Source: Betaproteobacteria bacterium (GTDB lineage Bacteria > Pseudomonadota > Gammaproteobacteria > Burkholderiales > SG8-39). Taken from it: a DNA stretch of 14,860 nucleotides. The notes below the pieces were generated by a model. The model was given only the letters and a program-made list of their open reading frames with translations, did no database searches and had not been told where the DNA came from. Below, one piece after another: positions 6,143 through 13,352 of this stretch. Position 1 is the first letter of the stretch, and each line of letters begins with the position of its first letter. The position numbers were made by a program, and so were the translations under genes. The stretch is from assembly GCA_005884335.1 (NCBI GenBank), contig VBCJ01000028.1, forward strand, positions 1-14,860, in the 5' to 3' direction.

Positions 6143-7492
6143 CTATGTTCCGAATCTGGCCTTGATCCAATCCGCCACGTAATTATAGAAATTCTTCACG
6201 ACGTTCGGATAAGGTCCGCCGGTGCAAGCGGTGCAAGGGCCGATGCCGTGCGTCGCTCCTTCGATCGTAATGAAATCCTTGTCGACGCTTTTCGCCTGGC
6301 TCAAAAAGTATTCGCCGTCGCTCATGAAGTAGTGGGCGCCCATATTGGTTATCAGCAGCGGCTTGGTGATCACTCTCAGCGCGCATGGCGTGGAGTTATT
6401 GCTGGAGCACCAATCAATTTGATCGTTGTCCAATGAATCCGTCGCGCGAATCGCGTTCGCGCTCAGAAATGACGTCACCGTGAGGTCCTTGGCGCCATCG
6501 TCGAAGGTCGCGTTACCGACCGCCCGAGTCGGATCGCCTATCCGCACGCTCCTGATGATCTGCGTAACGATCGTGCCGTTGTCTTTGAGAAGCTTTGCCG
6601 GCTGATCGGTGCAGCATGAAATCGTCGGGTCCATTACGAAAAGATTGGCTCCCGATCCGCCGCCGGCTTGGGAACCTCCGCCGCGTCCAATGGTGATGTC
6701 GTCATCGTCCGGATAAATCCATTTACCCTGCTTGATTTGCTCGCGGATGTAGAGAGCGCGATCGATCCACTCGTTGAATCGCTGGGCTTGCGCCGTGGTG
6801 TAGGCCTTTTGAAAGTCCGGCGGATAGTGCGAGTCACCATTGGCGTTGTAGCCGTTTTTCGGATTGAAGGGATCGAGCTTATTCTGCAGTAGATCAGGCC
6901 GGTTTTCGTTGTTGACCGCGGGATTTATAGCCCGCAGCGCATTAACCGTATTTCCGGGGTGTGCATCGACGAGCACGAGACCGTCGGCCGGAGTCAATCC
7001 GTTGAAAGCATTGTTGGTGTTATCACACTGAGTAAGCTTGTTTGGTCCCTGGCAGTAGGACGGGCCCGCCTCGGCCACCGCTTGATAAAACGTCGTCGTC
7101 GGTCCGCCGCCGCTATGACCGAAGAAAATAACTTTATTCATGTGCTGCGTGTTGCGTAAGTAATCCACCCCTCTTTTCACATCGAGGGCGATCAATTCCC
7201 AATTAACGAGCGCTTCGTTGTTGTCAAAACGAGAATTCATGCACAAGACCATGAAACCGCGCTGCGATAACTGGGTACAGCCTTGATGCTGTAAATAATT
7301 GGCAGTGCGATGAATGATAATGACGCCAACATGTGGCGACGGGTTGGAATCGGGCCGGTAAAGGACGGCCTTCACTCCGCCACCTAGAGGAATATATTCA
7401 GGATGGCTCTGGGCCAACGCTTGCGCGGCCATGATGCTGAAGAGCAGCGAAGCAAACAGTTGGGCAGCCGAAAATGTCCTAGTACTTTCCAT
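6143..7492 (-). CDS. secreted alpha/beta hydrolase (putative esterase)
   Basis: Encodes 449 residues. A signal peptide covers about 1-28 (hydrophobic QLFASLLFSIMAAQALAQ, AxA site near 25-27). The alpha/beta hydrolase fold shows an early strand (VGVIIIH), the nucleophile elbow G125-H-S127-G-G (FFGHSGGG), and a probable catalytic His at H415 (GATHGIG); D392 (MSDGEY) is a possible acid. A large cap-like insert spans about 145-300 and holds an acidic PDDDD run and a Gly-rich linker (270-281). Cys pairs are visible (C293-C294, C420/C423), which fits an exported protein. Specificity is unknown. AAGGAGG at 7500-7506 sits 7 nt before the ATG at 7492; the ATG at 7498 is too close. The gene lies 95 nt after the solenoid-tannase gene and 74 nt before the Bug gene, in the same direction. 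Sampled lines are about 52% GC, below the neighbours. Confidence 0.8.
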   Translation of the reverse strand: MESTRTFSAAQLFASLLFSIMAAQALAQSHPEYIPLGGGVKAVLYRPDSNPSPHVGVIIIHRTANYLQHQGCTQLSQRGFMVLCMNSRFDNNEALVNWELIALDVKRGVDYLRNTQHMNKVIFFGHSGGGPTTTFYQAVAEAGPSYCQGPNKLTQCDNTNNAFNGLTPADGLVLVDAHPGNTVNALRAINPAVNNENRPDLLQNKLDPFNPKNGYNANGDSHYPPDFQKAYTTAQAQRFNEWIDRALYIREQIKQGKWIYPDDDDITIGRGGGSQAGGGSGANLFVMDPTISCCTDQPAKLLKDNGTIVTQIIRSVRIGDPTRAVGNATFDDGAKDLTVTSFLSANAIRATDSLDNDQIDWCSSNNSTPCALRVITKPLLITNMGAHYFMSDGEYFLSQAKSVDKDFITIEGATHGIGPCTACTGGPYPNVVKNFYNYVADWIKARFGT

Positions 7493-7499
7493 AGTCATT

Positions 7500-7506
7500 C
7501 CTCCTT
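7500..7506 (-). promoter_or_regulatory. ribosome binding site of the alpha/beta hydrolase gene
   Basis: AAGGAGG on the minus strand. Spacing is 7 nt to the ATG at 7492 but only 1 nt to the ATG at 7498, so the former is the likely start. Confidence 0.8.
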
Positions 7507-7558
7507 CCATCAGCAATACTCAGAAGCGATAAATACGGCGCCGGCTCTCCGCTTTACT

Positions 7559-7585
7559 TCCGCTGATCGACTAACGGGCAGCGGA
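7559..7585. other. intergenic hairpin after the solenoid-tannase gene
   Basis: TCCGCTG (7559-7565) and CAGCGGA (7579-7585) form a perfect 7-bp stem with a 13-nt loop, 2 nt beyond the stop of the minus-strand gene ending at 7588. There is no T-run, so it may be an mRNA processing or stability element inside the operon rather than a full terminator. Confidence 0.35.
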
Positions 7586-7587
7586 GC

Positions 7588-10110
7588 TCAATGCGGCGGC
7601 AGTGGCGGTGTGCCCTCCGGCGGCTGAATACAGGCATAGTTCGCAGCGTTGGCAAGATCCGCCGCATGGGTCGCCACCGGCACGCCGTTCATGACGGTAG
7701 TGCTGCCGATGAAGCGCACTTGCTGCGGAAACGGACACAGCGGCCGGATGCGTGTGGTGGGTGCGTTGACAAACGTGCCAGTAATGTAATTCCCCACCAC
7801 CTGGTATGTTGCGGCGTTGAAGTTTCTGCCTGTCGCAGCAACCGGACCCGGCGCGGTGCCATTTTCGACCCAGTCGACCAGGGGCGTCAGGAAATCGAAC
7901 CCGTCGGTCGTCGCGCCGCCGTTGCAGTGGCCCATATTGGGCACGGTATAGAACCGCGAGAAGTCCTGGGCTGCCTGCAGCCCACCGTGCCGCTCAGCCA
8001 TCTGCTGGTAGTACAGCTGAGTACCGAGAATGGGCGGGCCAGGATCGCTCGCCCCGTGATACCAGATGATCTTGTGCCCGTAGTTGACGAAGTGCGTGAT
8101 GTCGAGCGACGTCGAGTGGGTGACGATCGGGGTCGCAGGGTTCATCGCGTAGACATTCGACCCCTGCGTCAGCGTCAAGGTGTTGAAGTTGAAGTCGAGG
8201 GTGTAGCACGTCGGGCAGGCTGGAGTGAGGAACGCATAGCCGAACGTGCCGACCCCCAGCGAGAAGTCGCCGGGCAACGAAGTCGCGCTGCTGCTCCCGA
8301 TCTTTCTGCTTGGGATGCCGACCGTCGTCATCCATCCGCCGTCATAGGCGTAGCCCTGTACGACGTTACTGACGGGGTCTGGGGCCACCGCGCCAGCGGG
8401 TGCCAGCACCACCGACCCGTTGCTGCGCGGTCCTTGGTTGGTCTGCTTGGCGGCCTGGATTTGCGCGGGCGACAGGCAGGTCGCGTTCTTCGCCCCCGGA
8501 CATTGCAACGGATAGGTCGTGTTGGGCGGTCCCAACGCGCCCGCATAGTCGGTGTAAGTGGCGGTGGCCGGATCGAACCCCGCCACGCACGACGGCACGT
8601 TGTCGACCACGCCGTCGACAACCCCGTCCAGCGCGTCGCAAGCCTGCAGCAACGCAGTCTCGAACAGTCCCTGATCGCTGATGGGGAACGCCGGATAGAG
8701 GTGCGGTCCGGCCGGCTGGGGCGCAGCCTGCGCGATCATGGTGGGGCCGGGCGGTGTCAGCGCAGGGTTCGACAGGTAGACATTCAGGATCGCTTCCACG
8801 CCATTCGTTTCGCTCATCCCGATCGCTTCCTGATTGTAAACCGGGTCGCCGGCAACGATGCCGTCGAAGAACGATGGGAATTTCTGCGACATCACCATGC
8901 CCTGGCGTCCGCCAGTAGAACAGCCGACCCAATACGAGCGATTGGGCCCGGTGCCGTAGTATTGGTTGATCACGTGCTTCGCGGTCAACGCGGTCATCTC
9001 GATCGATTGATAGGTCTGACCGATGATACCCAGTGGATCGAGGAAGAACTCGTTGGCGTTTCCGAACGTGCTGGGGTTTGCTGAAGCGCACGCTGCCAAG
9101 TCAGCATTTTGATGTCCGCCGTTCTGGCTGGCGATGGCGTACCCGTTTGAAATCTCGGTTATACCCGTACTACCTCCTATGGTGCCGGTAGCCGTGGGAA
9201 CCGAGCCTTCGCCCCCGCCACCGCCCTGCATCATGAAGCGGCCGTTCCAGCTGGCTGGCAAGGGTAGTTGCACCTGGAACCTGCTTTGATAGGTACAGGT
9301 ATCCACCGGGCTCACATGGGCATTGATGTGCCCAGTGACGATGCAGCGCTGCGGCAAGGACCCGCTGGCAGGCGTGTCCACAGCCGAGTCGACCACCGTA
9401 TTGGGCACCGGAAAGCCCGCCGCTGGCAGCGCCGCAAGAGCTGCGCAGGATGCAGCCGGTGTGACCGGCGTGCCGATCGAAGACGTCGTCGTCGCAAAGC
9501 CGGCGCATTGACCCTGCGAATTGCCGTCCACCCAGCTTGGCCCGCGCACCTGGGTCGGGGCCGGCGAGTTTTGCTGGCAGTGAAGATTTCCACCGACGCT
9601 CACGAGGCTGACGTCGGAGGCGGTCTTCGAACGATTGGATTGAATATGGACGTTGCCCTCGACCTTGCCGAGCCAAGCCAGGCAGCGCCCGGCATTCGAC
9701 TGGTAATGGAAATCGCCTTTGACCAGGGTGTCCGGCCCTTGAAAGCCGTTCGGGCCACCGGAGCACGACTGGATATGCAGATTTCCCTCGACCGTCACAT
9801 TGCCTTGGAGCAGCACGGAGCCGCAGTTGACGGCCTCCACGTTGCCGCTGATCGTCGATGGTTCGGTGTACGCCGTGACGACAAGGCTCGCGCCTTTGCC
9901 GACGTGCACGTTGCCGGCGACCGTGACGAAGTCAAGGGTGCAGGACGCCTTTTCAGGAACGGTGACGTCACCTGTGATGCTGGTCACCGCCGAACCGCCG
10001 CCTAGCGTGCCGGCGCAAACGACGTCCGCGGCCTGAGCGGTCGGCGCACCGCTCAAAGACGTCGTGGCGGCCACCATCACAAAAGCAAGCACGAATGGAA
10101 ATCGCGTCAT
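7588..10110 (-). CDS. tannase/feruloyl esterase-family hydrolase with N-terminal repeat domain
   Basis: Encodes 840 residues. A signal peptide ends near 27 (PTAQA/ADV). Residues 45-200 hold about nine GNV/GDV-type strand repeats (VAGNVHV, ISGNVEA, LQGNVTV, VEGNLHI, VKGDFHY, VEGNVHI, VGGNLHC and others) about 15-23 residues apart, suggesting a beta-solenoid. Residues 220-830 are the tannase domain: G396-C397-S398-T-G-G nucleophile elbow, D689 (HGASDPG), H728-C729, and a CDALDGVVDGVVD segment (491-503) resembling the family's calcium-binding lid loop. The C397-S398 / D689 / H728-C729 set is the CS-D-HC motif, in which the two Cys form a disulfide beside the active site. Relatives include fungal tannase, feruloyl esterases and MHETase. 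The start is the ATG at 10110 with GGGGAGGA 6 nt upstream. It probably hydrolyses aromatic esters outside the cytoplasm. Confidence 0.9.
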   Translation of the reverse strand: MTRFPFVLAFVMVAATTSLSGAPTAQAADVVCAGTLGGGSAVTSITGDVTVPEKASCTLDFVTVAGNVHVGKGASLVVTAYTEPSTISGNVEAVNCGSVLLQGNVTVEGNLHIQSCSGGPNGFQGPDTLVKGDFHYQSNAGRCLAWLGKVEGNVHIQSNRSKTASDVSLVSVGGNLHCQQNSPAPTQVRGPSWVDGNSQGQCAGFATTTSSIGTPVTPAASCAALAALPAAGFPVPNTVVDSAVDTPASGSLPQRCIVTGHINAHVSPVDTCTYQSRFQVQLPLPASWNGRFMMQGGGGGEGSVPTATGTIGGSTGITEISNGYAIASQNGGHQNADLAACASANPSTFGNANEFFLDPLGIIGQTYQSIEMTALTAKHVINQYYGTGPNRSYWVGCSTGGRQGMVMSQKFPSFFDGIVAGDPVYNQEAIGMSETNGVEAILNVYLSNPALTPPGPTMIAQAAPQPAGPHLYPAFPISDQGLFETALLQACDALDGVVDGVVDNVPSCVAGFDPATATYTDYAGALGPPNTTYPLQCPGAKNATCLSPAQIQAAKQTNQGPRSNGSVVLAPAGAVAPDPVSNVVQGYAYDGGWMTTVGIPSRKIGSSSATSLPGDFSLGVGTFGYAFLTPACPTCYTLDFNFNTLTLTQGSNVYAMNPATPIVTHSTSLDITHFVNYGHKIIWYHGASDPGPPILGTQLYYQQMAERHGGLQAAQDFSRFYTVPNMGHCNGGATTDGFDFLTPLVDWVENGTAPGPVAATGRNFNAATYQVVGNYITGTFVNAPTTRIRPLCPFPQQVRFIGSTTVMNGVPVATHAADLANAANYACIQPPEGTPPLPPH

Positions 10111-10207
10111 CTTGCATCCTCCCCGCTTCCGATCTGAATCGATGCGGATAGCCGGCCAGCCGGACCGGCGCTGGCCCACTCCCCGTATTACTGCATCTGT
10201 GTTTGGA
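10111..10207. promoter_or_regulatory. 97-nt spacer with the ribosome binding site of the solenoid-tannase gene
   Basis: GGGGAGGA on the minus strand (10117-10124) lies 6 nt before the ATG at 10110 and rules out the longer in-frame reading to 10287, which would overlap the upstream tannase gene. No separate promoter is evident in the rest of the spacer. Confidence 0.6.
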
Positions 10208-11944
10208 CTACGGGAAAGCGTCAAACTGCCTCGCTGGATGGTATCCTGGCACGCAGGTAAAGCTCGACGCCTTTTCCGGGTCGCCACTCACGTATTGCCA
10301 CATGGTCGGCCACACACACAGCGGCCTTTCACGCGTGGGTACTCCAGCCACGCGTGGATTTCCTAACGCGACCGGCTTGTCCGGGGGTGGTACTCCGTTC
10401 TCCACCCAATCGTCCAGAACGGCAAGGTTGTCCCAGACCGGGTTGAAGTTACCGCCCCCATGGGCCAGCCCCGGCACCATATAGAACCGTATGAACTTGT
10501 CCGCTTCACTTTGTCCCATTGTGGCAGCAATTGTTTCGTAGTATCTGGCGTTCGCGAATGGGGCGACGCTCGCGTCCTCGGTTCCGTGTAGCCAGATGAT
10601 CTTCCCGCCCTTATGCATGAATTTGCGCAGGTCTGGATCCGTGGCGTCGATGGTTTGCGAGAGGCTCTGGACTTTGGCCAGCCACACGCCCGGATGCACT
10701 GGATCAAAGGTGTCCAGGTTGAAGTTGGGGTCCCGGGTGACAAAGTACTTGACGAACTGATCCGCCCTGGCGACATGGTGCGCATTCGGTCCGTCCTGCA
10801 CCGGATTGAAGAGATGAGGGTTGGTCCCGAGATCCATTATGACGCTTTCCAGGCTGTTGTAGCCTTCATAGCGCATGATGCCATTGGCGAGCGGGTATGG
10901 CAGCGTATAGCCTCGGTGATAAACCTGATTCGTCCTGGCGATAAAGGTGGGTGTGAGGCAGTTCGTTGGTCGCGTGGCCGAGCACTTGAAATGATCAATA
11001 ACTTGATCCGAGAGAGCGCGGCAGGCTGGTATGTTGGCCACGAGGCCGTCCACAACTCCATCCAACCCGTCGCACTGTGCAACGGCGTAGGTGGCGATCT
11101 CATTGGCCAGTGCCGGCGGTATAAAGCCAGCAGCATAGGCCGGGTCTGTTGGGGGTTTCGACTGGTCCGGGTATTCCGCATGTTCCAGAAAGGATCCCCA
11201 AAGGCGTAGCCCCAAGAAATTGGCGGTGGGATAATTACTGAGAATGCCGTCGTAATCGTCCGGCCAGCGTTGGGCCGCAGTCAGACCCTCGCGTCCTCCC
11301 GTCGAGCCGCCGGAAAAATAAAGCCGCTTCGGCCACTTGCCGTAGCGGGCTCTTGCGATCTCGAACGCGACGTCCCGGGCCTTCTTGATATGCATGTACC
11401 CAAAATTGGCTAGCGCCTCATCGTTCACCGCGAATGACGCGTCGTTCGAGTCGGCCGCCTTATGCCCGCTGTCATCAGCGAATGTCATGTATCCCAGGGT
11501 GAGAGGAGCGGTGCCCGAGCCCAGGGTAGTCTTCCCTGTGGTGTTGGGTATGGTGCCGTCATACCCTCCCCCTCCCGGCTGAAGCGCCTTTCCATTCCAA
11601 TGGGTCGGAAGATTTACGCGGAAGTTGATGTCCGGGGCGGTGGGGTCTACGGGACGTATGGCGCCCAGAACCAGACAGTACTCGCCATTCGCATTCCCGG
11701 GGTCTGTCGCCCGCACAAATAACGCCGAGGTAACGTCCGCACCAGTAGTCGGCAGGCCGATGTCCTGGGGCAGAATCTGCATGTCCATAAGGTTTGCACA
11801 TTGCCCGGGTGGATCGTAATTCTTGATTGCACCCAATGCATGGTCATTCCAAGGCCCAGCAGCCTGTGCGCCACCGCTCCAGCACGCACCGGAAAAAACC
11901 GCTACTGCAGTTGCCAACACGGACATCAGTTTTGTTTTCTTCAT
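10208..11944 (-). CDS. tannase/feruloyl esterase-family hydrolase lacking the active-site disulfide
   Basis: Encodes 578 residues. A signal peptide covers about 1-28 (MKKTK basic end, hydrophobic core, GGAQA/AG). The tannase fold is full length: LQPGGGGYDG (121-130), nucleophile elbow S211-G-G-S214-T-G-G, C291-DGLDGVVDG calcium-lid-like segment (291-300), D457 (HGTEDASV) and H495 (GLAHGGG). Family members normally have Cys before the Ser and after the His; here both positions are Gly (G213 and G496), so the CS-D-HC disulfide is absent while the Ser-Asp-His triad is kept. It is paralogous to the product of 7588-10110 but lacks the N-terminal repeats. The start is the ATG at 11944 with AGGAGGG 4 nt upstream. 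It is first in the four-gene unit and divergent from the LysR gene, 322 nt away. The substrate is probably an aromatic or alkyl ester (inference). Confidence 0.88.
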   Translation of the reverse strand: MKKTKLMSVLATAVAVFSGACWSGGAQAAGPWNDHALGAIKNYDPPGQCANLMDMQILPQDIGLPTTGADVTSALFVRATDPGNANGEYCLVLGAIRPVDPTAPDINFRVNLPTHWNGKALQPGGGGYDGTIPNTTGKTTLGSGTAPLTLGYMTFADDSGHKAADSNDASFAVNDEALANFGYMHIKKARDVAFEIARARYGKWPKRLYFSGGSTGGREGLTAAQRWPDDYDGILSNYPTANFLGLRLWGSFLEHAEYPDQSKPPTDPAYAAGFIPPALANEIATYAVAQCDGLDGVVDGLVANIPACRALSDQVIDHFKCSATRPTNCLTPTFIARTNQVYHRGYTLPYPLANGIMRYEGYNSLESVIMDLGTNPHLFNPVQDGPNAHHVARADQFVKYFVTRDPNFNLDTFDPVHPGVWLAKVQSLSQTIDATDPDLRKFMHKGGKIIWLHGTEDASVAPFANARYYETIAATMGQSEADKFIRFYMVPGLAHGGGNFNPVWDNLAVLDDWVENGVPPPDKPVALGNPRVAGVPTRERPLCVWPTMWQYVSGDPEKASSFTCVPGYHPARQFDAFP

Positions 11945-11987
11945 GCTGCCCTCCTGGTTGATCTGGCTATTGGCGTTAGCATCAGGG

Positions 11988-11997
11988 AACACGTGTT
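11988..11997. promoter_or_regulatory. perfect 10-bp palindrome upstream of the esterase unit
   Basis: AACACGTGTT is self-complementary and lies 43 nt before the ATG at 11944, a position where a repressor or activator site could act on the esterase transcript. It does not resemble the T-N11-A box near lysR. A chance occurrence is possible. Confidence 0.3.
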
Positions 11998-12233
11998 TGT
12001 TTTGGAGAAGCCAACTTCCCCAGCGCAAGCTAATACCTTCGAATCAGAGACATGCCACCGCCCAAAGCGTCGAATTGCGTCGTGCCGTGCCGGGTCGGCC
12101 GGAACGTCGGAGTCGCGCAGGAAGCACCCGCGCGACGTGCTGCCGCGCATCAATTCGGCTGATCACTATCTCCTCCTTCGGGCCCGCCACGGGGCACGCT
12201 GAAAGGATGCGTTCGAAGGATTAATATGTAAAC

Positions 12234-12246
12234 TGCAACGTTTGCA
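12234..12246. promoter_or_regulatory. LysR-type T-N11-A operator
   Basis: TGCAA (12234-12238), CGT, TTGCA (12242-12246) is a perfect dyad that satisfies the LysR-family T-N11-A rule. It lies 20 nt before the LysR start, in an AT-rich patch within a GC-rich region. This arrangement is classic for autoregulation plus control of the divergent unit. Distance to the esterase ATG is about 290 nt, so the esterase promoter should lie near 12150-12220 if this box activates it (inference). Confidence 0.6.
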
Positions 12247-12266
12247 ATATTTGATGCAGAACGCGC

Positions 12267-13229
12267 ATGAATTTCGGTTTGTCTGACCTCGAAGCTCTCG
12301 TCGCGCTCGCTGAGCTCACAAGCTTTCGCAAGGCGGCCGAAAGCGTCCACCTGTCGCAGCCGGCGTTGAGCCGCCGGATCGCGAAGCTCGAGGGCGTGCT
12401 CGGCGTGCGCCTCTTTGACCGCACGACGCGCTTTGTCGGGCCGACCGCCGTGGGTCGAGAGTTCGCCGCCAAGGCGCGCGGCCTCCTCGACGAGTTGGAG
12501 GAATCGCTGCTTGCGATGAAGGATGTGGCCGCGACCCGGACGGGCGAAGTGACCGTGGCCTGCGTGCCGTCGGCGGCCTATTACTTCCTTCCGGAGCTCA
12601 TCCGGCTCTACCACGAGCGCTTCCCGCCAATTCGCGTGCGGGTCATCGACGAAGGCGCGAACGCGGTGCTCGCCGCCGTGGTGCGCGGCGAGGCGGACTT
12701 CGGAATCAATTTCATTGGGGCGCAGGATCCCGACGTCGACTTCCAGCCGATCCTAATTGAGCCGTTCGTGGCCGTTTGCCGACGGGACCACCCGCTCGCC
12801 CGCAAGCGCAGCGTGACCTGGGCCGAGCTGGGACGTTACGACTACATGACCGTGAGCAAGTCGAGCGGGAATCGGCTGCTCATCGACTTGGCGCTGGCGC
12901 GGATGCGCGACCGCCCGCGATGGTTCTACGAAGTCAACCACATCTTGACGCTGCTCGGGCTCGTGGAAGCGGGTCTCGGTGTGACGGCAGTCCCGAAGCT
13001 CGCGATGCCGCAGGGCGGCCACCCCACGCTCGCAGCCGTGTCTCTTGTTGAGCCAACCGTCACACGGAGACTCGGACTTATCCGTCGCCGTGGACGCACG
13101 CTCCTGCCGGTGGCGGCGGAGTTGTCCGCGCTGATCGCGGCGGAAGGCCCAGCACGTACTAGAGCAAACCGCGCGCGAGGCGCCAGACCTCGCCGTCTAC
13201 GCCGCGGGCGGAGCTTGATTTCTATCTAA
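12267..13229 (+). CDS. LysR-family transcriptional regulator
   Basis: Encodes 320 residues. The N-terminal winged helix-turn-helix (about 4-62) shows the family signature FRKAAESVHLSQPALSRRIAKLE (20-42) and LFDRTTR. The effector-binding domain (about 92-295) contains VACVPSAAYYFLPELI, GEADFGINFIG and a VEAGLGVTAVPKLA segment. Such proteins bind aromatic or carboxylate co-inducers as tetramers. The last 25 residues are very Arg-rich (RARGARPRRLRRGR) and extend beyond the usual end near 295-300, which may reflect loss of the ancestral stop. The ATG at 12267 is the natural start; the ribosome site is weak. It is divergent from the secreted-esterase unit and upstream of the molybdenum-hydroxylase genes, so it could control either or both. 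Confidence 0.92.
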   Translation: MNFGLSDLEALVALAELTSFRKAAESVHLSQPALSRRIAKLEGVLGVRLFDRTTRFVGPTAVGREFAAKARGLLDELEESLLAMKDVAATRTGEVTVACVPSAAYYFLPELIRLYHERFPPIRVRVIDEGANAVLAAVVRGEADFGINFIGAQDPDVDFQPILIEPFVAVCRRDHPLARKRSVTWAELGRYDYMTVSKSSGNRLLIDLALARMRDRPRWFYEVNHILTLLGLVEAGLGVTAVPKLAMPQGGHPTLAAVSLVEPTVTRRLGLIRRRGRTLLPVAAELSALIAAEGPARTRANRARGARPRRLRRGRSLISI

Positions 13230-13352
13230 CCGCGTTGCGTCGGCCAACAAAGATATCGCCCCGGAGCGGCCATTGCGACCTGGACGGTGGGCGAGCGGCT
13301 GTCCATGCAACTCTTATCGAGCATCAAACGGTGGAATATTCATGTCGGGCTT
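13230..13352. other. 123-nt gap between lysR and the molybdenum hydroxylase genes
   Basis: No gene, hairpin with T-run or clear promoter was found. An in-frame codon at 13287 could extend the downstream gene, but the added residues do not resemble the family N-terminus. Confidence 0.4.

Larger units (their letters stand above)
11945..12266. promoter_or_regulatory. divergent control region between esterase unit and lysR
   Basis: This 322-nt gap holds the AGGAGGG ribosome site of the minus-strand gene (11949-11955), a 10-bp palindrome (11988-11997) and a T-N11-A box (12234-12246). On the minus strand GGAGGAG (12172-12178) precedes a GTG at 12166 that opens a 40-codon Arg-rich frame ending at 12044. 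It may be a leader or a chance ORF, and I do not call it a gene. The segment 12060-12160 shows no recognisable feature. Confidence 0.5.

Noticed and set aside
7591..9084. 497-codon plus-strand frame opposite the large tannase
   Set aside because: It has no recognisable domain and is rich in Arg and Val; the minus strand encodes an unmistakable tannase with signal peptide and ribosome site.
11945..12020. Sigma-54 promoter upstream of the esterase unit
   Set aside because: No GG-N10-GC arrangement with the TGGCAC/TTGC elements is present on the minus strand.
12044..12166. Minus-strand 40-codon ORF with a good ribosome site (GGAGGAG) and GTG start
   Set aside because: The product is Arg-rich without motif or coding character; kept only as a note in the control region.
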